A stretch of DNA of 64,000 nt from Massilia sp. 9096. GTDB lineage: Bacteria; Pseudomonadota; Gammaproteobacteria; Burkholderiales; Burkholderiaceae_D. Below are positions 20,600-30,356 of the stretch, one piece after another. The DNA lies in the NCBI RefSeq assembly GCF_000745265.1, contig NZ_JQNN01000001.1, forward strand, positions 4,278,001-4,342,000, in the 5' to 3' direction. Made by a program: the position numbers and the translations under genes. Every line of letters starts with the position of its first letter. Positions within the stretch are counted from its first letter, which is position 1. The notes under the pieces were generated by a model that made no database searches, was not told the DNA's origin, and saw only the letters and a list, made by a program, of their open reading frames with translations.

Positions 20600-21529
20600 A
20601 TGCGGATACTTTTGTACAGAAACGACGGCATCGTCGAACCCTGGGCGCGCGATTTCGAAGCCGCCCTGCCCGAGGCCGAGACCGTGCCGTGGCGTGAAGG
20701 CCAGCCGGTCGAGCGCTGCGACTACGCCGTGATCTGGGCGCCCACGCCGGCGCTGCTCGAGCAGCTCGCGCAAGTCAAAGCGATCTTCCTCATGGGCGCC
20801 GGCGTCGACGCCTTGCTGAAGTTCGGCGACGCCCTGCCCGAGGTGCCGATCGTGCGCCTGGGCGATGCCGGCATGGCCGAGCAGATGGTGGAATACGTCG
20901 TGCACGCGGTGCTGCGCTACTTCCGCCGCTTCGACGAGTACGAGCGGCAGGCGCGCGACGGCATCTGGGAAGCCTTGACGCCGCATGTGAAAAGCGAATT
21001 CACGGTCGGCGTGCTGGGGCTCGGCAAACTCGGCGTGCCGGTGCTGCGCGCACTGCGCCAGCTCGGCTTTCCGGTGCGCGGCTGGAGCCGCACGCCCAAG
21101 GACTTGCCGGGCGTCGAATGCTACGCCGGCATGGAGACGCTCGACGCCTTCCTGTCCGGCACGCGCGTGCTGGTCTCGCTGCTGCCGCTGACGCCGGAGA
21201 CCAACAACCTGCTCGACCGCGCCCACCTGTCCAGGCTGCCTGCGGGCGCCTACCTGATCAACGTGGCGCGCGGGGCCCAGGTTGCCGAGCCGGACCTGCT
21301 CGCGCTGATCCGCGCCGGCCACATCGCCGGGGTCACGCTCGACGTGTTCCGCAACGAACCGCTGCCCGCGCCGCACCCGTTCTGGAACGAACCGCGCATC
21401 ACCATCACGCCGCACGTGTCGGCGCTCACGCTGCGCGAGGACGCCGTGCGCCAGATCGTCCACAAGATCGGGCTGCTCGAACGCGGAGAGACCGTCGCCG
21501 ACGTCGTCGACCGCACCCGCGGATACTGA
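20600..21529 (+). CDS. ghrA: D-2-hydroxyacid dehydrogenase, glyoxylate/hydroxypyruvate reductase A type
   Basis: A 309-residue NAD(P)H-dependent reductase. The Rossmann motif TVGVLGLGKLGVPVLRAL follows a short catalytic half. Catalytic residues appear as Arg in YLINVARGAQVAE, Glu in DVFRNEPLPAPHPF and His in ITITPHVSALTL. The pattern is closest to GhrA, which reduces glyoxylate and hydroxypyruvate. It lies between liuD and mvaB, so an accessory step in branched 2-oxo acid metabolism is possible, but nothing in the sequence shows it. An AGAGGGAAG ribosome site precedes the ATG within an AT-rich 48-bp spacer. Confidence 0.87.
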   Translation: MRILLYRNDGIVEPWARDFEAALPEAETVPWREGQPVERCDYAVIWAPTPALLEQLAQVKAIFLMGAGVDALLKFGDALPEVPIVRLGDAGMAEQMVEYVVHAVLRYFRRFDEYERQARDGIWEALTPHVKSEFTVGVLGLGKLGVPVLRALRQLGFPVRGWSRTPKDLPGVECYAGMETLDAFLSGTRVLVSLLPLTPETNNLLDRAHLSRLPAGAYLINVARGAQVAEPDLLALIRAGHIAGVTLDVFRNEPLPAPHPFWNEPRITITPHVSALTLREDAVRQIVHKIGLLERGETVADVVDRTRGY

Positions 21530-21546
21530 TTCAGGAGTTTGAGACC

Positions 21547-22455
21547 ATGAACCTGCCCAGCAACGTCAAGATCGTCGAAGTCGGCCCGCGCGACGGCCTG
21601 CAAAACGAAAAGGAAGCGCTCAGCGCGGCCGTGAAAATCGAACTGGTCGACCGCCTGTCGCGCGCCGGTTTCGCGAACATCGAGGCGGCCTCGTTCGTCT
21701 CGCCGAAGTGGGTGCCGCAGATGGCGACCAGCCGCGAGGTCATGGCCGGCATCGCGCGCCATCCGGGAACGCTGTATTCGGCGCTGACGCCGAACATGCA
21801 GGGTTTCGAGGCGGCGCTGGCCGCCAGGGCCGACGAGGTCGTGATCTTCGGTTCGGCCTCGGAAGCGTTCTCGCAAAAGAACATCAACTGCTCGATCGCC
21901 GAATCGATCGCGCGCTTCGAACCGGTGGCCGCCGCCGCCAAGGCCAGCGGCCTGCGCCTGCGCGGTTCGATCAGCTGCGCCTTCGGCTGCCCCTACCAGG
22001 GCGAGGTGCCGCTCGACGCGGTGGCCGACGTGGTACGGCGCATGCGCGACCTGGGCTGCGACGAGATCGACATCGCCGACACCATCGGCGTGGCGACGCC
22101 GCGCAAGACCCAGGCGGTGATGGAGACCGCAGCCAACGCCTTCGACCTGGCGCGCATCTCCGGCCACTTCCACGACACCTACGGCCAGGCGCTGGCCAAC
22201 ATCTACGCCAGCCTGGAGCTGGGCGTAGCAATCTTTCATTCGTCGGTATCGGGACTGGGCGGCTGCCCGTATGCGAAGGGTGCGACCGGCAACGTCGCGA
22301 CCGAGGACGTGGTCTACATGCTCGATGGCCTGGGCATCCGGACCGGCATCGATCTCGACCAGGTGGTGGACGCCGGCGCCTTCATCTCGCAGCAACTCGG
22401 CCGCAAGGGCGCGAGCCGGGCCGGCAATGCGCTGCTGGCCAAGAGAGCCAGCTGA
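21547..22455 (+). CDS. mvaB: Hydroxymethylglutaryl-CoA lyase
   Basis: A 302-residue DRE-TIM aldolase that splits HMG-CoA into acetoacetate and acetyl-CoA, the last step of leucine catabolism (liuE in pseudomonads). Signature blocks are EVGPRDGLQNEKE near the start (metal and substrate Arg/Asp), AASFVSPKWVPQM, the substrate loop SCAFGCPYQG and the C-terminal SGLGGCPYAKGATGN with the active cysteine. The ATG at 21547 follows CAGGAG at a good distance; the longer upstream frame overlaps ghrA and is a shadow. It ends the plus-strand block just before a shared terminator. Confidence 0.95.
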   Translation: MNLPSNVKIVEVGPRDGLQNEKEALSAAVKIELVDRLSRAGFANIEAASFVSPKWVPQMATSREVMAGIARHPGTLYSALTPNMQGFEAALAARADEVVIFGSASEAFSQKNINCSIAESIARFEPVAAAAKASGLRLRGSISCAFGCPYQGEVPLDAVADVVRRMRDLGCDEIDIADTIGVATPRKTQAVMETAANAFDLARISGHFHDTYGQALANIYASLELGVAIFHSSVSGLGGCPYAKGATGNVATEDVVYMLDGLGIRTGIDLDQVVDAGAFISQQLGRKGASRAGNALLAKRAS

Positions 22456-22487
22456 GCGCCAGGGCCGACGAGGCTCTGACAAATGAA

Positions 22488-22515
22488 AAAGGCCGACAGC
22501 GAACTGTCGGCCTTT
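22488..22515. terminator. Bidirectional terminator between mvaB and tRNA-Pro
   Basis: AAAGGCCGACAG (22488-22499) and CTGTCGGCCTTT (22504-22515) pair perfectly around CGAA. On the minus strand the stem is followed by five T residues (ending tRNA-Pro), and on the plus strand by TTTCC (ending mvaB). Confidence 0.85.
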
Positions 22516-22523
22516 CCTGAAAC

Positions 22524-22600
<77 letters not shown>

Positions 22601-22674
22601 AAGGCAACCATCATAACCGCCCGATGGCGTCGCGGTCAAGGAAAGCTTGTAACGTGGCGTCGCTTATTCGTCGA

Positions 22675-23592
22675 TTAGTCGTCCGCGCCGTCGTTCTTGA
22701 GCTGCAAGGCCCGCTCGTACAAGGCGTTTTTCTTCTTGCCGGTGATCTGCGCCGCCAGGTTCGCTGCCTGCTTGACCGAACATTCCGACAGCAGGATCTG
22801 CAGGATGCGCTCGGCGTCCTGGTCCTCGGCGTCGCCAGCCGGGGGCGCCGCGTCGACCAGCACCACGAACTCGCCGCGCTCGCGGTTGGCGTCGGCTTTC
22901 ACCCAGGCCAGCGCCTCCTGCAAGGTGCAGCGGTGGATCTCTTCGAACAACTTGGTGAGCTCGCGCGCGAATACGACCTGGCGCGTCGGCTCGAACGCGG
23001 CCACCAGGGATTGAACACAGTCGACGATGCGATGCGGTGCCTCATAGAACACGAGGGTCGCATTCACGCCCTTGAGCGCGGCCAGTTCCGCTTCGCGCTG
23101 CTTGGCCTTGGCCGGTAAAAACCCGACAAAATAGAAGCGGTCGTTCAGCAGCCCGCTGGCCGAGAGCGCCGTGACCGAGGCCGATGCGCCCGGCACCGGC
23201 ACCACGTGCAGGCCGGCCGCGCGCACCGCGTCGACGATGCGCGCGCCGGGGTCGGACACGGCCGGCGTGCCGGCGTCGGACACCAGCGCCACGCGCTCGC
23301 CGGCGCGCAGGCGCTGGATTAATTTGTCGGCGGCTTCGCGTTCGTTGTGCTGGTGCGCGGCCACCATGTGCTTGTTTAAACCGAAGCGCGTCAGCAATGC
23401 GCCGGTCTTGCGCGTGTCCTCGCAGGCGACCACGTCGGCCAGCAGCAGCACCTGCAGCGCGCGCAACGTGATGTCGGTGACGTTGCCGATGGGTGTGGCC
23501 ACCACGTAAAGCGTTGCGGTAGGATAGCTTTGCTGGGCGGCCTCGCCCATGACGGGCAGTTGGGCAATCTGGCTGGACTGAATTTCTGTCAT
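22675..23592 (-). CDS. rsmI: 16S rRNA (cytidine1402-2'-O)-methyltransferase
   Basis: A 305-residue SAM-dependent methyltransferase of the tetrapyrrole-methylase fold that methylates the ribose of C1402 in 16S rRNA. Clear blocks are LYVVATPIGNVTDITLRAL, ACEDTRKTG, LVSDAGTPAVSDPGARIVDA, FYFVGFLPAK and ELTKLFEEIHR, with the C-terminal helical GKKKNALYERALQL. The frame stays open for another 450 codons upstream, through lpoA on the other strand; the ATG at 23592 is the first that fits homologues. An ATG at 23550 is an alternative. It is head-to-head with lpoA with only 12 bp between start codons, as in the conserved enterobacterial yra block. Confidence 0.93.
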   Translation of the reverse strand: MTEIQSSQIAQLPVMGEAAQQSYPTATLYVVATPIGNVTDITLRALQVLLLADVVACEDTRKTGALLTRFGLNKHMVAAHQHNEREAADKLIQRLRAGERVALVSDAGTPAVSDPGARIVDAVRAAGLHVVPVPGASASVTALSASGLLNDRFYFVGFLPAKAKQREAELAALKGVNATLVFYEAPHRIVDCVQSLVAAFEPTRQVVFARELTKLFEEIHRCTLQEALAWVKADANRERGEFVVLVDAAPPAGDAEDQDAERILQILLSECSVKQAANLAAQITGKKKNALYERALQLKNDGADD

Positions 23593-23604
23593 GTTGGGGA
23601 TCGG

Positions 23605-24903
23605 ATGCTGATAAAAAGTCTCGAGGCCCGCTGCATCGGGTGCATTGCCTGCCTTGCGGCGCTGCTCATGCTGGCCGCCGCAAGTCCTGCATGGGCCGGC
23701 CCCTGCGAGGAACGGGAGCGATTGTGCGCGCCGGATGGCGCAAACACAAGTGCGGCCACGACGGCCGCCGATCCGGAACTCGCCGCGGCGGCAAGGCAGG
23801 CTGCGGCCGCGCGCCGCAATGCCGATGCCGCCAACGCTGCCGATGCCGCCGCATCCACCACCGCCACCACCGCCGGCAACGCATCCGCCAGCACCAACGC
23901 CACACCCGCGACGCCAATCCGCATCGCCCTGCTGCTGCCGACGCGCTCGGCCACCCTGACGGCGGCCGCCGAGGCCGTGCGCAGCGGCTTCATGGCCGGT
24001 GCCGAGCGCGACGGCGCCGGTTTCAAGGTCGAGCTGGTCTCGACCGGCGATACGCCGCAGGATGCGCTCGAGGCCTACGCGCGCGCGGCTGCCGCCAGCG
24101 ACATCGTGGTCGGTCCGCTGGCGCGCCCGGCGGTGACGGCCTTGGTTGCCGCCAATGGCGTGACCAAACCGACCGTCGCGCTGAACTATCCGGAAGGACG
24201 CGGCCCGCTGCCGCGCGCGCTGCTGGTCGCCGGCCTGTCGGTCGAGGACGAGGCGCGCCAGATCGCCGAGTGGGCGGCGCGCGAACATCCGCAGGGCCGC
24301 GCGCTGGTCCTGACCGGCAACGCCGCCTGGTCGCAGCGCGCCGCCGCTGCGTTCAACGCGCGCTGGGAGCAGCTCGGCCACACCGGCCAGAACGCCGCCA
24401 TCCCGTCCACCAACGGCCGGGTCGAGCAAGCCGGCATCGACGCGCTGCGCACGCGCCTGGAAATCGATCCGCCGGCGCTGGTGTTCGCCGCGCTCGACGT
24501 CGCCGAGCTGCGCCAGGTGCGCCGCGCCACCGGCACCGCAGTGCCCTGCTATGCCGGCGGCGCCGCCAATCCGGGGCGCGCCGCCGGCGCCGAGTTCGCC
24601 GAACTGGACGGCGTGCGCCTGCTCGACCTTCCCTGGATGGTGCGGCCCGACGAGGCCTCGGTGATGGTCTACCCGCGCGCCCTGAACAGCGAACAGCCGC
24701 TCGACATGGACCGCCTGTACGCGCTCGGTATCGACGCGTTCCTGCTGGCGCGCCAGCTCGCCCTGCATCCGGGCGCATCGTTCAAGATCGACGGGGTCAC
24801 CGGGCGGCTCGAAGCCTTCGAGGGCAGTGGCCGGCTGCACCGGCGCGAAGCGGCAGCCATCTACCGCCAGGGCGTGTTCGAAGCGGTCGAGCAAGGCCGC
24901 TGA
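23605..24903 (+). CDS. lpoA: LpoA-like penicillin-binding-protein activator (LppC family)
   Basis: A 432-residue exported protein with a signal peptide (LAALLMLAAASPAWA), a low-complexity Ala/Asn/Thr spacer to about residue 105, and then a periplasmic-binding-protein-like domain (IRIALLLPTRSATLTAAAEAVRSGF onward). In E. coli LpoA activates PBP1A through this fold plus an N-terminal TPR domain. Here the TPR part is missing and there is no obvious lipobox after the signal peptide, so it is a short, perhaps periplasmic form. The assignment leans on context: rsmI divergent, yraN 1 bp downstream, then diaA and dolP. A GGGGA ribosome site precedes the ATG. Confidence 0.8.
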   Translation: MLIKSLEARCIGCIACLAALLMLAAASPAWAGPCEERERLCAPDGANTSAATTAADPELAAAARQAAAARRNADAANAADAAASTTATTAGNASASTNATPATPIRIALLLPTRSATLTAAAEAVRSGFMAGAERDGAGFKVELVSTGDTPQDALEAYARAAAASDIVVGPLARPAVTALVAANGVTKPTVALNYPEGRGPLPRALLVAGLSVEDEARQIAEWAAREHPQGRALVLTGNAAWSQRAAAAFNARWEQLGHTGQNAAIPSTNGRVEQAGIDALRTRLEIDPPALVFAALDVAELRQVRRATGTAVPCYAGGAANPGRAAGAEFAELDGVRLLDLPWMVRPDEASVMVYPRALNSEQPLDMDRLYALGIDAFLLARQLALHPGASFKIDGVTGRLEAFEGSGRLHRREAAAIYRQGVFEAVEQGR

Positions 24904-24904
24904 G

Positions 24905-25264
24905 ATGTGGTCCGGTCGCCTGTCGCAGCCGCAGGAGCGCGGCAAGTCGTGGGAAGAAGCTGCCCGCGTCTACCTCGAGCGCCACGGCCTGGTCATGATC
25001 GAATCAAACTTCCGCTGCAAGCTGGGCGAGATCGACCTGGTCATGCGCGACGGCGCGACGCTGGTGTTCGTCGAGGTGCGCCAGCGCGCCGCCGGCAGCC
25101 AGGTGTCGGCGGCGGCCAGCATCACGCCGGCCAAGATCCGCAGACTGGTGCGCGCCGCCCAGGTCTACCTGCAGCGTTTGCAGCGCCTGCCGCCCTGCCG
25201 CTTCGACGTGGTCGCCATCGACGGGCGCAGTGTCGAGTGGATCCGCAACGCCATCGAGGCTTGA
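24905..25264 (+). CDS. yraN: YraN/UPF0102 nuclease-fold protein
   Basis: A 119-residue protein of the UPF0102 family with a restriction-endonuclease-like fold. The pattern GKSWEEAARVYLERHGLVMIESNFR, then GEIDLVMRDGATLVFVEVR, shows the family's E...D...ExR residues typical of a metal nuclease site. Its cellular role is not settled. The ATG lies 1 bp after the lpoA stop, so the two are coupled. The upstream open frame overlapping lpoA is not conserved-looking. Confidence 0.9.
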   Translation: MWSGRLSQPQERGKSWEEAARVYLERHGLVMIESNFRCKLGEIDLVMRDGATLVFVEVRQRAAGSQVSAAASITPAKIRRLVRAAQVYLQRLQRLPPCRFDVVAIDGRSVEWIRNAIEA

Positions 25265-25396
25265 ACAGCACCGGGCCGCGCGACAGCGGGCCTGCGACGG
25301 ACGTACAACACATGCGCCTGCCGAGGTGTGATCAGCCTTGCAAGTGTAAGCATTTTTTGCTGCCCTTGATCGTTGTGCATTGCCACTGCACTATAA

Positions 25397-26618
<1,222 letters not shown>

Positions 26619-26665
26619 CGCGTCGGCAACACGGAGCGGCCCGAGCAGCAAACCGGCGGCGCGTC

Positions 26666-26671
26666 TATAAT
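26666..26671 (+). promoter_or_regulatory. Putative -10 element of the TlpA-like gene
   Basis: A perfect TATAAT, 27 bp before the ATG at 26698. No good -35 is seen at 17 bp. The predicted start near 26678 would give a very short leader. Confidence 0.4.
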
Positions 26672-26697
26672 CGATGCGCTGCCCGCCGGGCCCCACG

Positions 26698-27237
26698 ATG
26701 GACGAATCAATCATGACCGCTTCTTCCGCGCCTTCCCGTTCCTGGATCAAACCGGCCGCCATCGGCGCCGTGGTGCTGGCCATCGCCGGCATCGGCACGG
26801 CCGCCTTCGGTCACCAGCCGAGCGCGCCCGACGTCACCTTCATCAGCATCGCCGGCCAGAAGATCAACACGCAGGACTTGCGCGGCAAGGTCGTGATGGT
26901 CAACTTCTGGGCTACCTCCTGCACCACCTGCATGCACGAGATGCCGCAGATGGTCGAGACCTACAACAAGTTCAAGGACCAGGGCCTGCAATTCGTCGCC
27001 GTGGCGATGAACTACGACCGTCCCGACTACGTGCTGAACTACACGCAGACGCGCAAGCTGCCGTTCACCGTCGCCCTCGATTCCGGCGGCGACCTGGCCA
27101 AGCAGTTCGGCAACGTCGAGATGACGCCGACCACCTTCGTCATCGGCAAGGATGGCAAGATCCTCAAGCGCTACCTGGGCGAACCCGATTTCGCCTCGCT
27201 GCACGCGCTGCTGCAAAAGTCGCTGAGTACGGGCTGA
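26698..27237 (+). CDS. TlpA-like membrane-anchored thiol-disulfide oxidoreductase
   Basis: A 179-residue redoxin with an N-terminal membrane anchor or uncleaved signal (AAIGAVVLAIAGIGTAAFG) and a periplasmic thioredoxin fold. The active site is WATSCTTCMHEMP (CxxC), in the TlpA/ResA class, and the cis-proline region is MTPTTFVIGKDGKIL. Such proteins reduce disulfides or metal sites in the periplasm, often for cytochrome maturation, but no partner genes are here. Starts at 26698 or 26713 are both possible; the first is used because it sits just after a TATAAT box. Confidence 0.85.
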   Translation: MDESIMTASSAPSRSWIKPAAIGAVVLAIAGIGTAAFGHQPSAPDVTFISIAGQKINTQDLRGKVVMVNFWATSCTTCMHEMPQMVETYNKFKDQGLQFVAVAMNYDRPDYVLNYTQTRKLPFTVALDSGGDLAKQFGNVEMTPTTFVIGKDGKILKRYLGEPDFASLHALLQKSLSTG

Positions 27238-27373
27238 AAAGCGGCTGACAACGCCCGCGCCCGCGCGCATACTCGCGCACGCCTGACATCCCGCAAGCCC
27301 GGAACGCCAGCTTGATCCAAGCTTGACGCGCCCGCTTCCCCTGTTCCACACTGCGATGGCAAAGGAGCTTGCG

Positions 27374-28003
27374 ATGCGCTACCCTTTCGTTTCTGTCCTC
27401 ACGCTGCTGTCGCTGGCGGCCTGCAGCGGCGCCGCGCCGCATCGGCACGATACCGTGGTGCTGCATTACCAGCACGTCGCCAACGTCCACCAGATCAATT
27501 TCAGCGTCCAGGTCGAGGTGCCGGGCCGCGGCGAGCCGGTGCAGTCGGTGCTGCCGCTGCAATCGGAAGGCTTCTGGGCGGTGTTCCTGCTGTGCAGCCT
27601 GGATGCCACCGGCGCGCGCATCCCCAGCTTTTATGTCGACCTCGACCGCTTCCGCGTCGAGTACGGCAAGCAGCGCTTCGGCCCGCTGCGCCCGTACACG
27701 CTGCGCCTGGACGACTCGGTCGAGCTGAACAAGCGCGCCGACACGCGCGCCCTCGCCGACGCCATCGCCGCCGAGATCGGCTCGAATCTGCCGAACCCGG
27801 TGTTCCGGCATGGGTATCACCCGGATCTGAATGTGCGTTTCGCGATCTACATCCCGCGCGGCTTGCCCGATTATTCCGGCGATCAGCTGCCATTGCGCTA
27901 CGAGGGCGTCCAGGCCGTGGTGCTCGGCAACGGGGCGCCGCCGTCGGACGTCGACGTGGTCGGCCTGGGCGGCACCGGCATCGCGGCGCAGTGCCTGCCT
28001 TAG
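27374..28003 (+). CDS. Lipoprotein of unknown function
   Basis: A 209-residue protein with a type II signal peptide (MRYPFVSVLTLLSLAAC, lipobox LAAC). The mature part is mixed charged and aromatic with several beta-like segments (FWAVFLLCSLDATGARIPSFYVDLDRFRVEYG, and YIPRGLPDYSGDQLPLRYEG). The ATG at 27374 follows AAAGGAG at 6 bp, a strong site; an in-frame ATG at 27356 would break the signal peptide. I do not recognise the family. It stands alone between tlpA-like and a convergent helicase gene. Confidence 0.75.
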   Translation: MRYPFVSVLTLLSLAACSGAAPHRHDTVVLHYQHVANVHQINFSVQVEVPGRGEPVQSVLPLQSEGFWAVFLLCSLDATGARIPSFYVDLDRFRVEYGKQRFGPLRPYTLRLDDSVELNKRADTRALADAIAAEIGSNLPNPVFRHGYHPDLNVRFAIYIPRGLPDYSGDQLPLRYEGVQAVVLGNGAPPSDVDVVGLGGTGIAAQCLP

Positions 28004-28189
28004 CCTTGCCTGCGCACGGTCGTTGACGCGATGCGCACGCCGACGCCGGCGGCGGTAAGCTGTGCGCATCGTACGATCGATGGAGGACGCCATGGACAGC
28101 GCCAACACCACGCTGGCGGTCGAGCAAGCCGGCCTGAGCCTTGTGCGCCTGCATGCGCGCGCGCGGATGCAGGCGCGCGCGCGACAGGC

Positions 28190-30178
28190 TTACCAGCGCG
28201 CCCGTTCGCGCTTGGACTGTTTCTTGCGCGCCGCCGCGTTCTGCTGCTGCAGCAGCGAATCGACGCGCTCGGACGCTTCGCGCGCCAGCTGCTGGGCTTC
28301 CTCGACGCTCGGGAAATAGTCCGGCATGCGGTAGCCGAGCCAGGCATAGGCCGAGTACATCCGGCAGGTGTCTTCGACTTCCTGCAGGTTCTTCCAGAAC
28401 AGTTCCTGCGGCTGCGGTTCGAGCTTGCAGACGCGCTTCTTGGCCAGCGACTGCGCCCAGTGCGACCAGGCGTTTTCCAGCGCCGGCACCCGGGTCGAGA
28501 CCGGCACCAGAGACAGCGTGAACTTTTCGGCCACGCTCAAGTCGAGCGTATCGAGCCACTCGGCGCGCTCGTTCTGCTCTTCGGTAATGCGCGGATAAAA
28601 GAAGCCGTCCGGCACGTCGATGTTGTGTACGAAGCGGCGCAGCAGTTTCACCAGCGAGGTCTCGCCGGTGACGGCAGCGATCCGGTGCAGCTGCTCGAGC
28701 GAAGGCGCGACCGCGAACCCGGTGGCCGGCACCGGCGGGATCTTTTCCTTCATCAGCGAGCGCATGATCTGGTGGGTGTCGTCGTCGTAGCCGGCGACGA
28801 AACCTTCCTCGTGCACGCCGAAGCGCCCTGCCCGCCCGGCGATCTGCTTGGCCAGCGCGGCCGAGATCTCTTCTTCCTCGACGCCGTTGTATTTGACGGC
28901 CGTGGTCATCACGATGCGCTGGATCGGCATGTTCAAGCCCATCGCCAGCGCGTCGGTGCCGACCACGATGTCGGCCTGGCCTTCCCGGAACCGCTCGGCC
29001 TGGGCGCGCCGCACTTCCGGCGACAGATTGCCGTAGACGGTGGCGACCGACAGCCCGGTCTCGGTGATCATGTCTCTCCACATCAGTACGTCGCGCCGGG
29101 AAAAGGCGATGACGGCGTCGCCGCGTTTCAAGTTGCGGATCTTGCGCACGGCGCTCGGCTCCATGGACAGCGGCGCCTTGCGTTTCAAGACGTGCACTTC
29201 CAGTGGACACTCCAGGCGCGCGGCCAGCGCCTCGATCGCGCGTCGTGCTTCGGGCGCCCCGACCAGGTAGACGGTCGAGGCCGGCGCGCCGCACACGGCC
29301 GCGGTCCAGGCGGCGCCGCGGTCGCGGTCGGCCAGCATCTGGATCTCGTCGATCACCGCGACCTCGACCTTGGTGCGGGTGTCGAGCATCTCGACCGTGC
29401 TGGCGACGTGGGTCGCGCCTTCGGCCAGGCGGCGCTCCTCGCCGGTGACCAGGCTGACCTTGATCGGCTCGCCGTCTTCGCTGTAGGTGTTCTGCAGGCG
29501 CTCGAAGTTTTCCAGCGCCAGCAGGCGCAGCGGCGCCAGGTAGACGCCGCTCCCGGCCTGGGCCAGGTGTTCCATCGCGCGGTGCGTCTTGCCGGAATTG
29601 GTCGGCCCGAGCAGCGCAATGAATTTCCTGCCCATCCTGCTGGCGACCTCGAACGATTGCGGGTACTCGGCCAGGTTGATGCTTTCCTTGGTGCGCGCGG
29701 CGTAGCGTTCCTCGCGCTCGCGCTCGACCGCGTGTTCGAGGCGCTGGCGGATGCGCTCGAACACATACTCGGCCGGCTCGGAGGTCTCCAGCTCTTCGAG
29801 GACGTGCAGGAACAGCATCGGGTCGAAGCCCTCTTCCTCGCACTGGTCGGCCACCTCGATGACGAACTCCTCGACCTCCTGGTTCAGGTCGTCGATGGCG
29901 TCGCGCGTGGCGCGCTCCTCGACCAGCTCGCGCCGCGCCAGCAAGTCCATCTTTCTCCATTTGCTCGGTTTCGCGAGCACGCCGCGCGCCGGCACCAGGC
30001 GGTACGCGACGTGCAGGCCGTCGACGCGCACCGCGCCCGAGAAGCGCAGGAAGACACGGCCCTCCATCTTGACCAGCTCGACGCCTTTCGCGTCCAGCTT
30101 GAGCTCGCGCGTGAGGAAATCGTCGTCGTCCTGGGTGTCGTCGACGTCGGTATCGGGGTGGTGGCGTGGATGGTTCAT
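28190..30178 (-). CDS. SUV3-like DExH-box RNA helicase
   Basis: A 662-residue superfamily 2 helicase. After an acidic N-terminus and a helical region, motif I is GPTNSGKTHRAM (residues 191-202). Motif Ia is APLRLLALENFERL, motif II is DEIQML, and the C-terminal motifs are IVVGTDALAMGLNMP (V) and QIAGRAGRFG (VI). The GPTNSGKT, APLRLLA and DEIQ combination is characteristic of SUV3, the mitochondrial degradosome helicase, and its bacterial relatives. A SUV3-type C-terminal region follows (about 480-600). Ancillary RNA decay or RNA-protein remodelling is likely. The upstream acidic stretch (residues 11-20, mostly Asp) could bind a partner. It is convergent with the unknown lipoprotein gene. Confidence 0.87.
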   Translation of the reverse strand: MNHPRHHPDTDVDDTQDDDDFLTRELKLDAKGVELVKMEGRVFLRFSGAVRVDGLHVAYRLVPARGVLAKPSKWRKMDLLARRELVEERATRDAIDDLNQEVEEFVIEVADQCEEEGFDPMLFLHVLEELETSEPAEYVFERIRQRLEHAVEREREERYAARTKESINLAEYPQSFEVASRMGRKFIALLGPTNSGKTHRAMEHLAQAGSGVYLAPLRLLALENFERLQNTYSEDGEPIKVSLVTGEERRLAEGATHVASTVEMLDTRTKVEVAVIDEIQMLADRDRGAAWTAAVCGAPASTVYLVGAPEARRAIEALAARLECPLEVHVLKRKAPLSMEPSAVRKIRNLKRGDAVIAFSRRDVLMWRDMITETGLSVATVYGNLSPEVRRAQAERFREGQADIVVGTDALAMGLNMPIQRIVMTTAVKYNGVEEEEISAALAKQIAGRAGRFGVHEEGFVAGYDDDTHQIMRSLMKEKIPPVPATGFAVAPSLEQLHRIAAVTGETSLVKLLRRFVHNIDVPDGFFYPRITEEQNERAEWLDTLDLSVAEKFTLSLVPVSTRVPALENAWSHWAQSLAKKRVCKLEPQPQELFWKNLQEVEDTCRMYSAYAWLGYRMPDYFPSVEEAQQLAREASERVDSLLQQQNAAARKKQSKRERARW

Positions 30179-30300
30179 ATGGGCTTGGTACGCAAAATCT
30201 TCATGGCAGCACTATAGCGGATGCGGCCGCGCCTGCGCACGCACGGTACAGCCAGGAACCGATCGGCATGCGCCGCGGGATCGCCGGTGGCCCGCCAATG

Positions 30301-30322
30301 ACAAACGGCCCCGCAGGGCCGT
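30301..30322 (-). terminator. Candidate terminator of the PEP-CTERM gene
   Basis: ACGGCCC (30305-30311) pairs with GGGCCGT (30316-30322) and is followed on the minus strand by TTTGT. The stem is only 7 bp and the T-run weak. Confidence 0.45.
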
Positions 30323-30356
30323 CCATCGACAATGCAGAACCTGTCCGCGAAGGTGA

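Noticed and set aside
23593..24945. Upstream continuation of the rsmI frame by about 450 codons
   Set aside because: It is antisense to lpoA and lacks any RsmI-like sequence; the conserved domain begins just after the ATG at 23592.
28092..28319. 75-codon plus-strand frame with a GGAGG ribosome site, running into the helicase gene
   Set aside because: Most of it is antisense to the helicase 3' end and becomes Cys/Ser/Arg-rich shadow; only the first 30 codons look protein-like. A remnant cannot be excluded.
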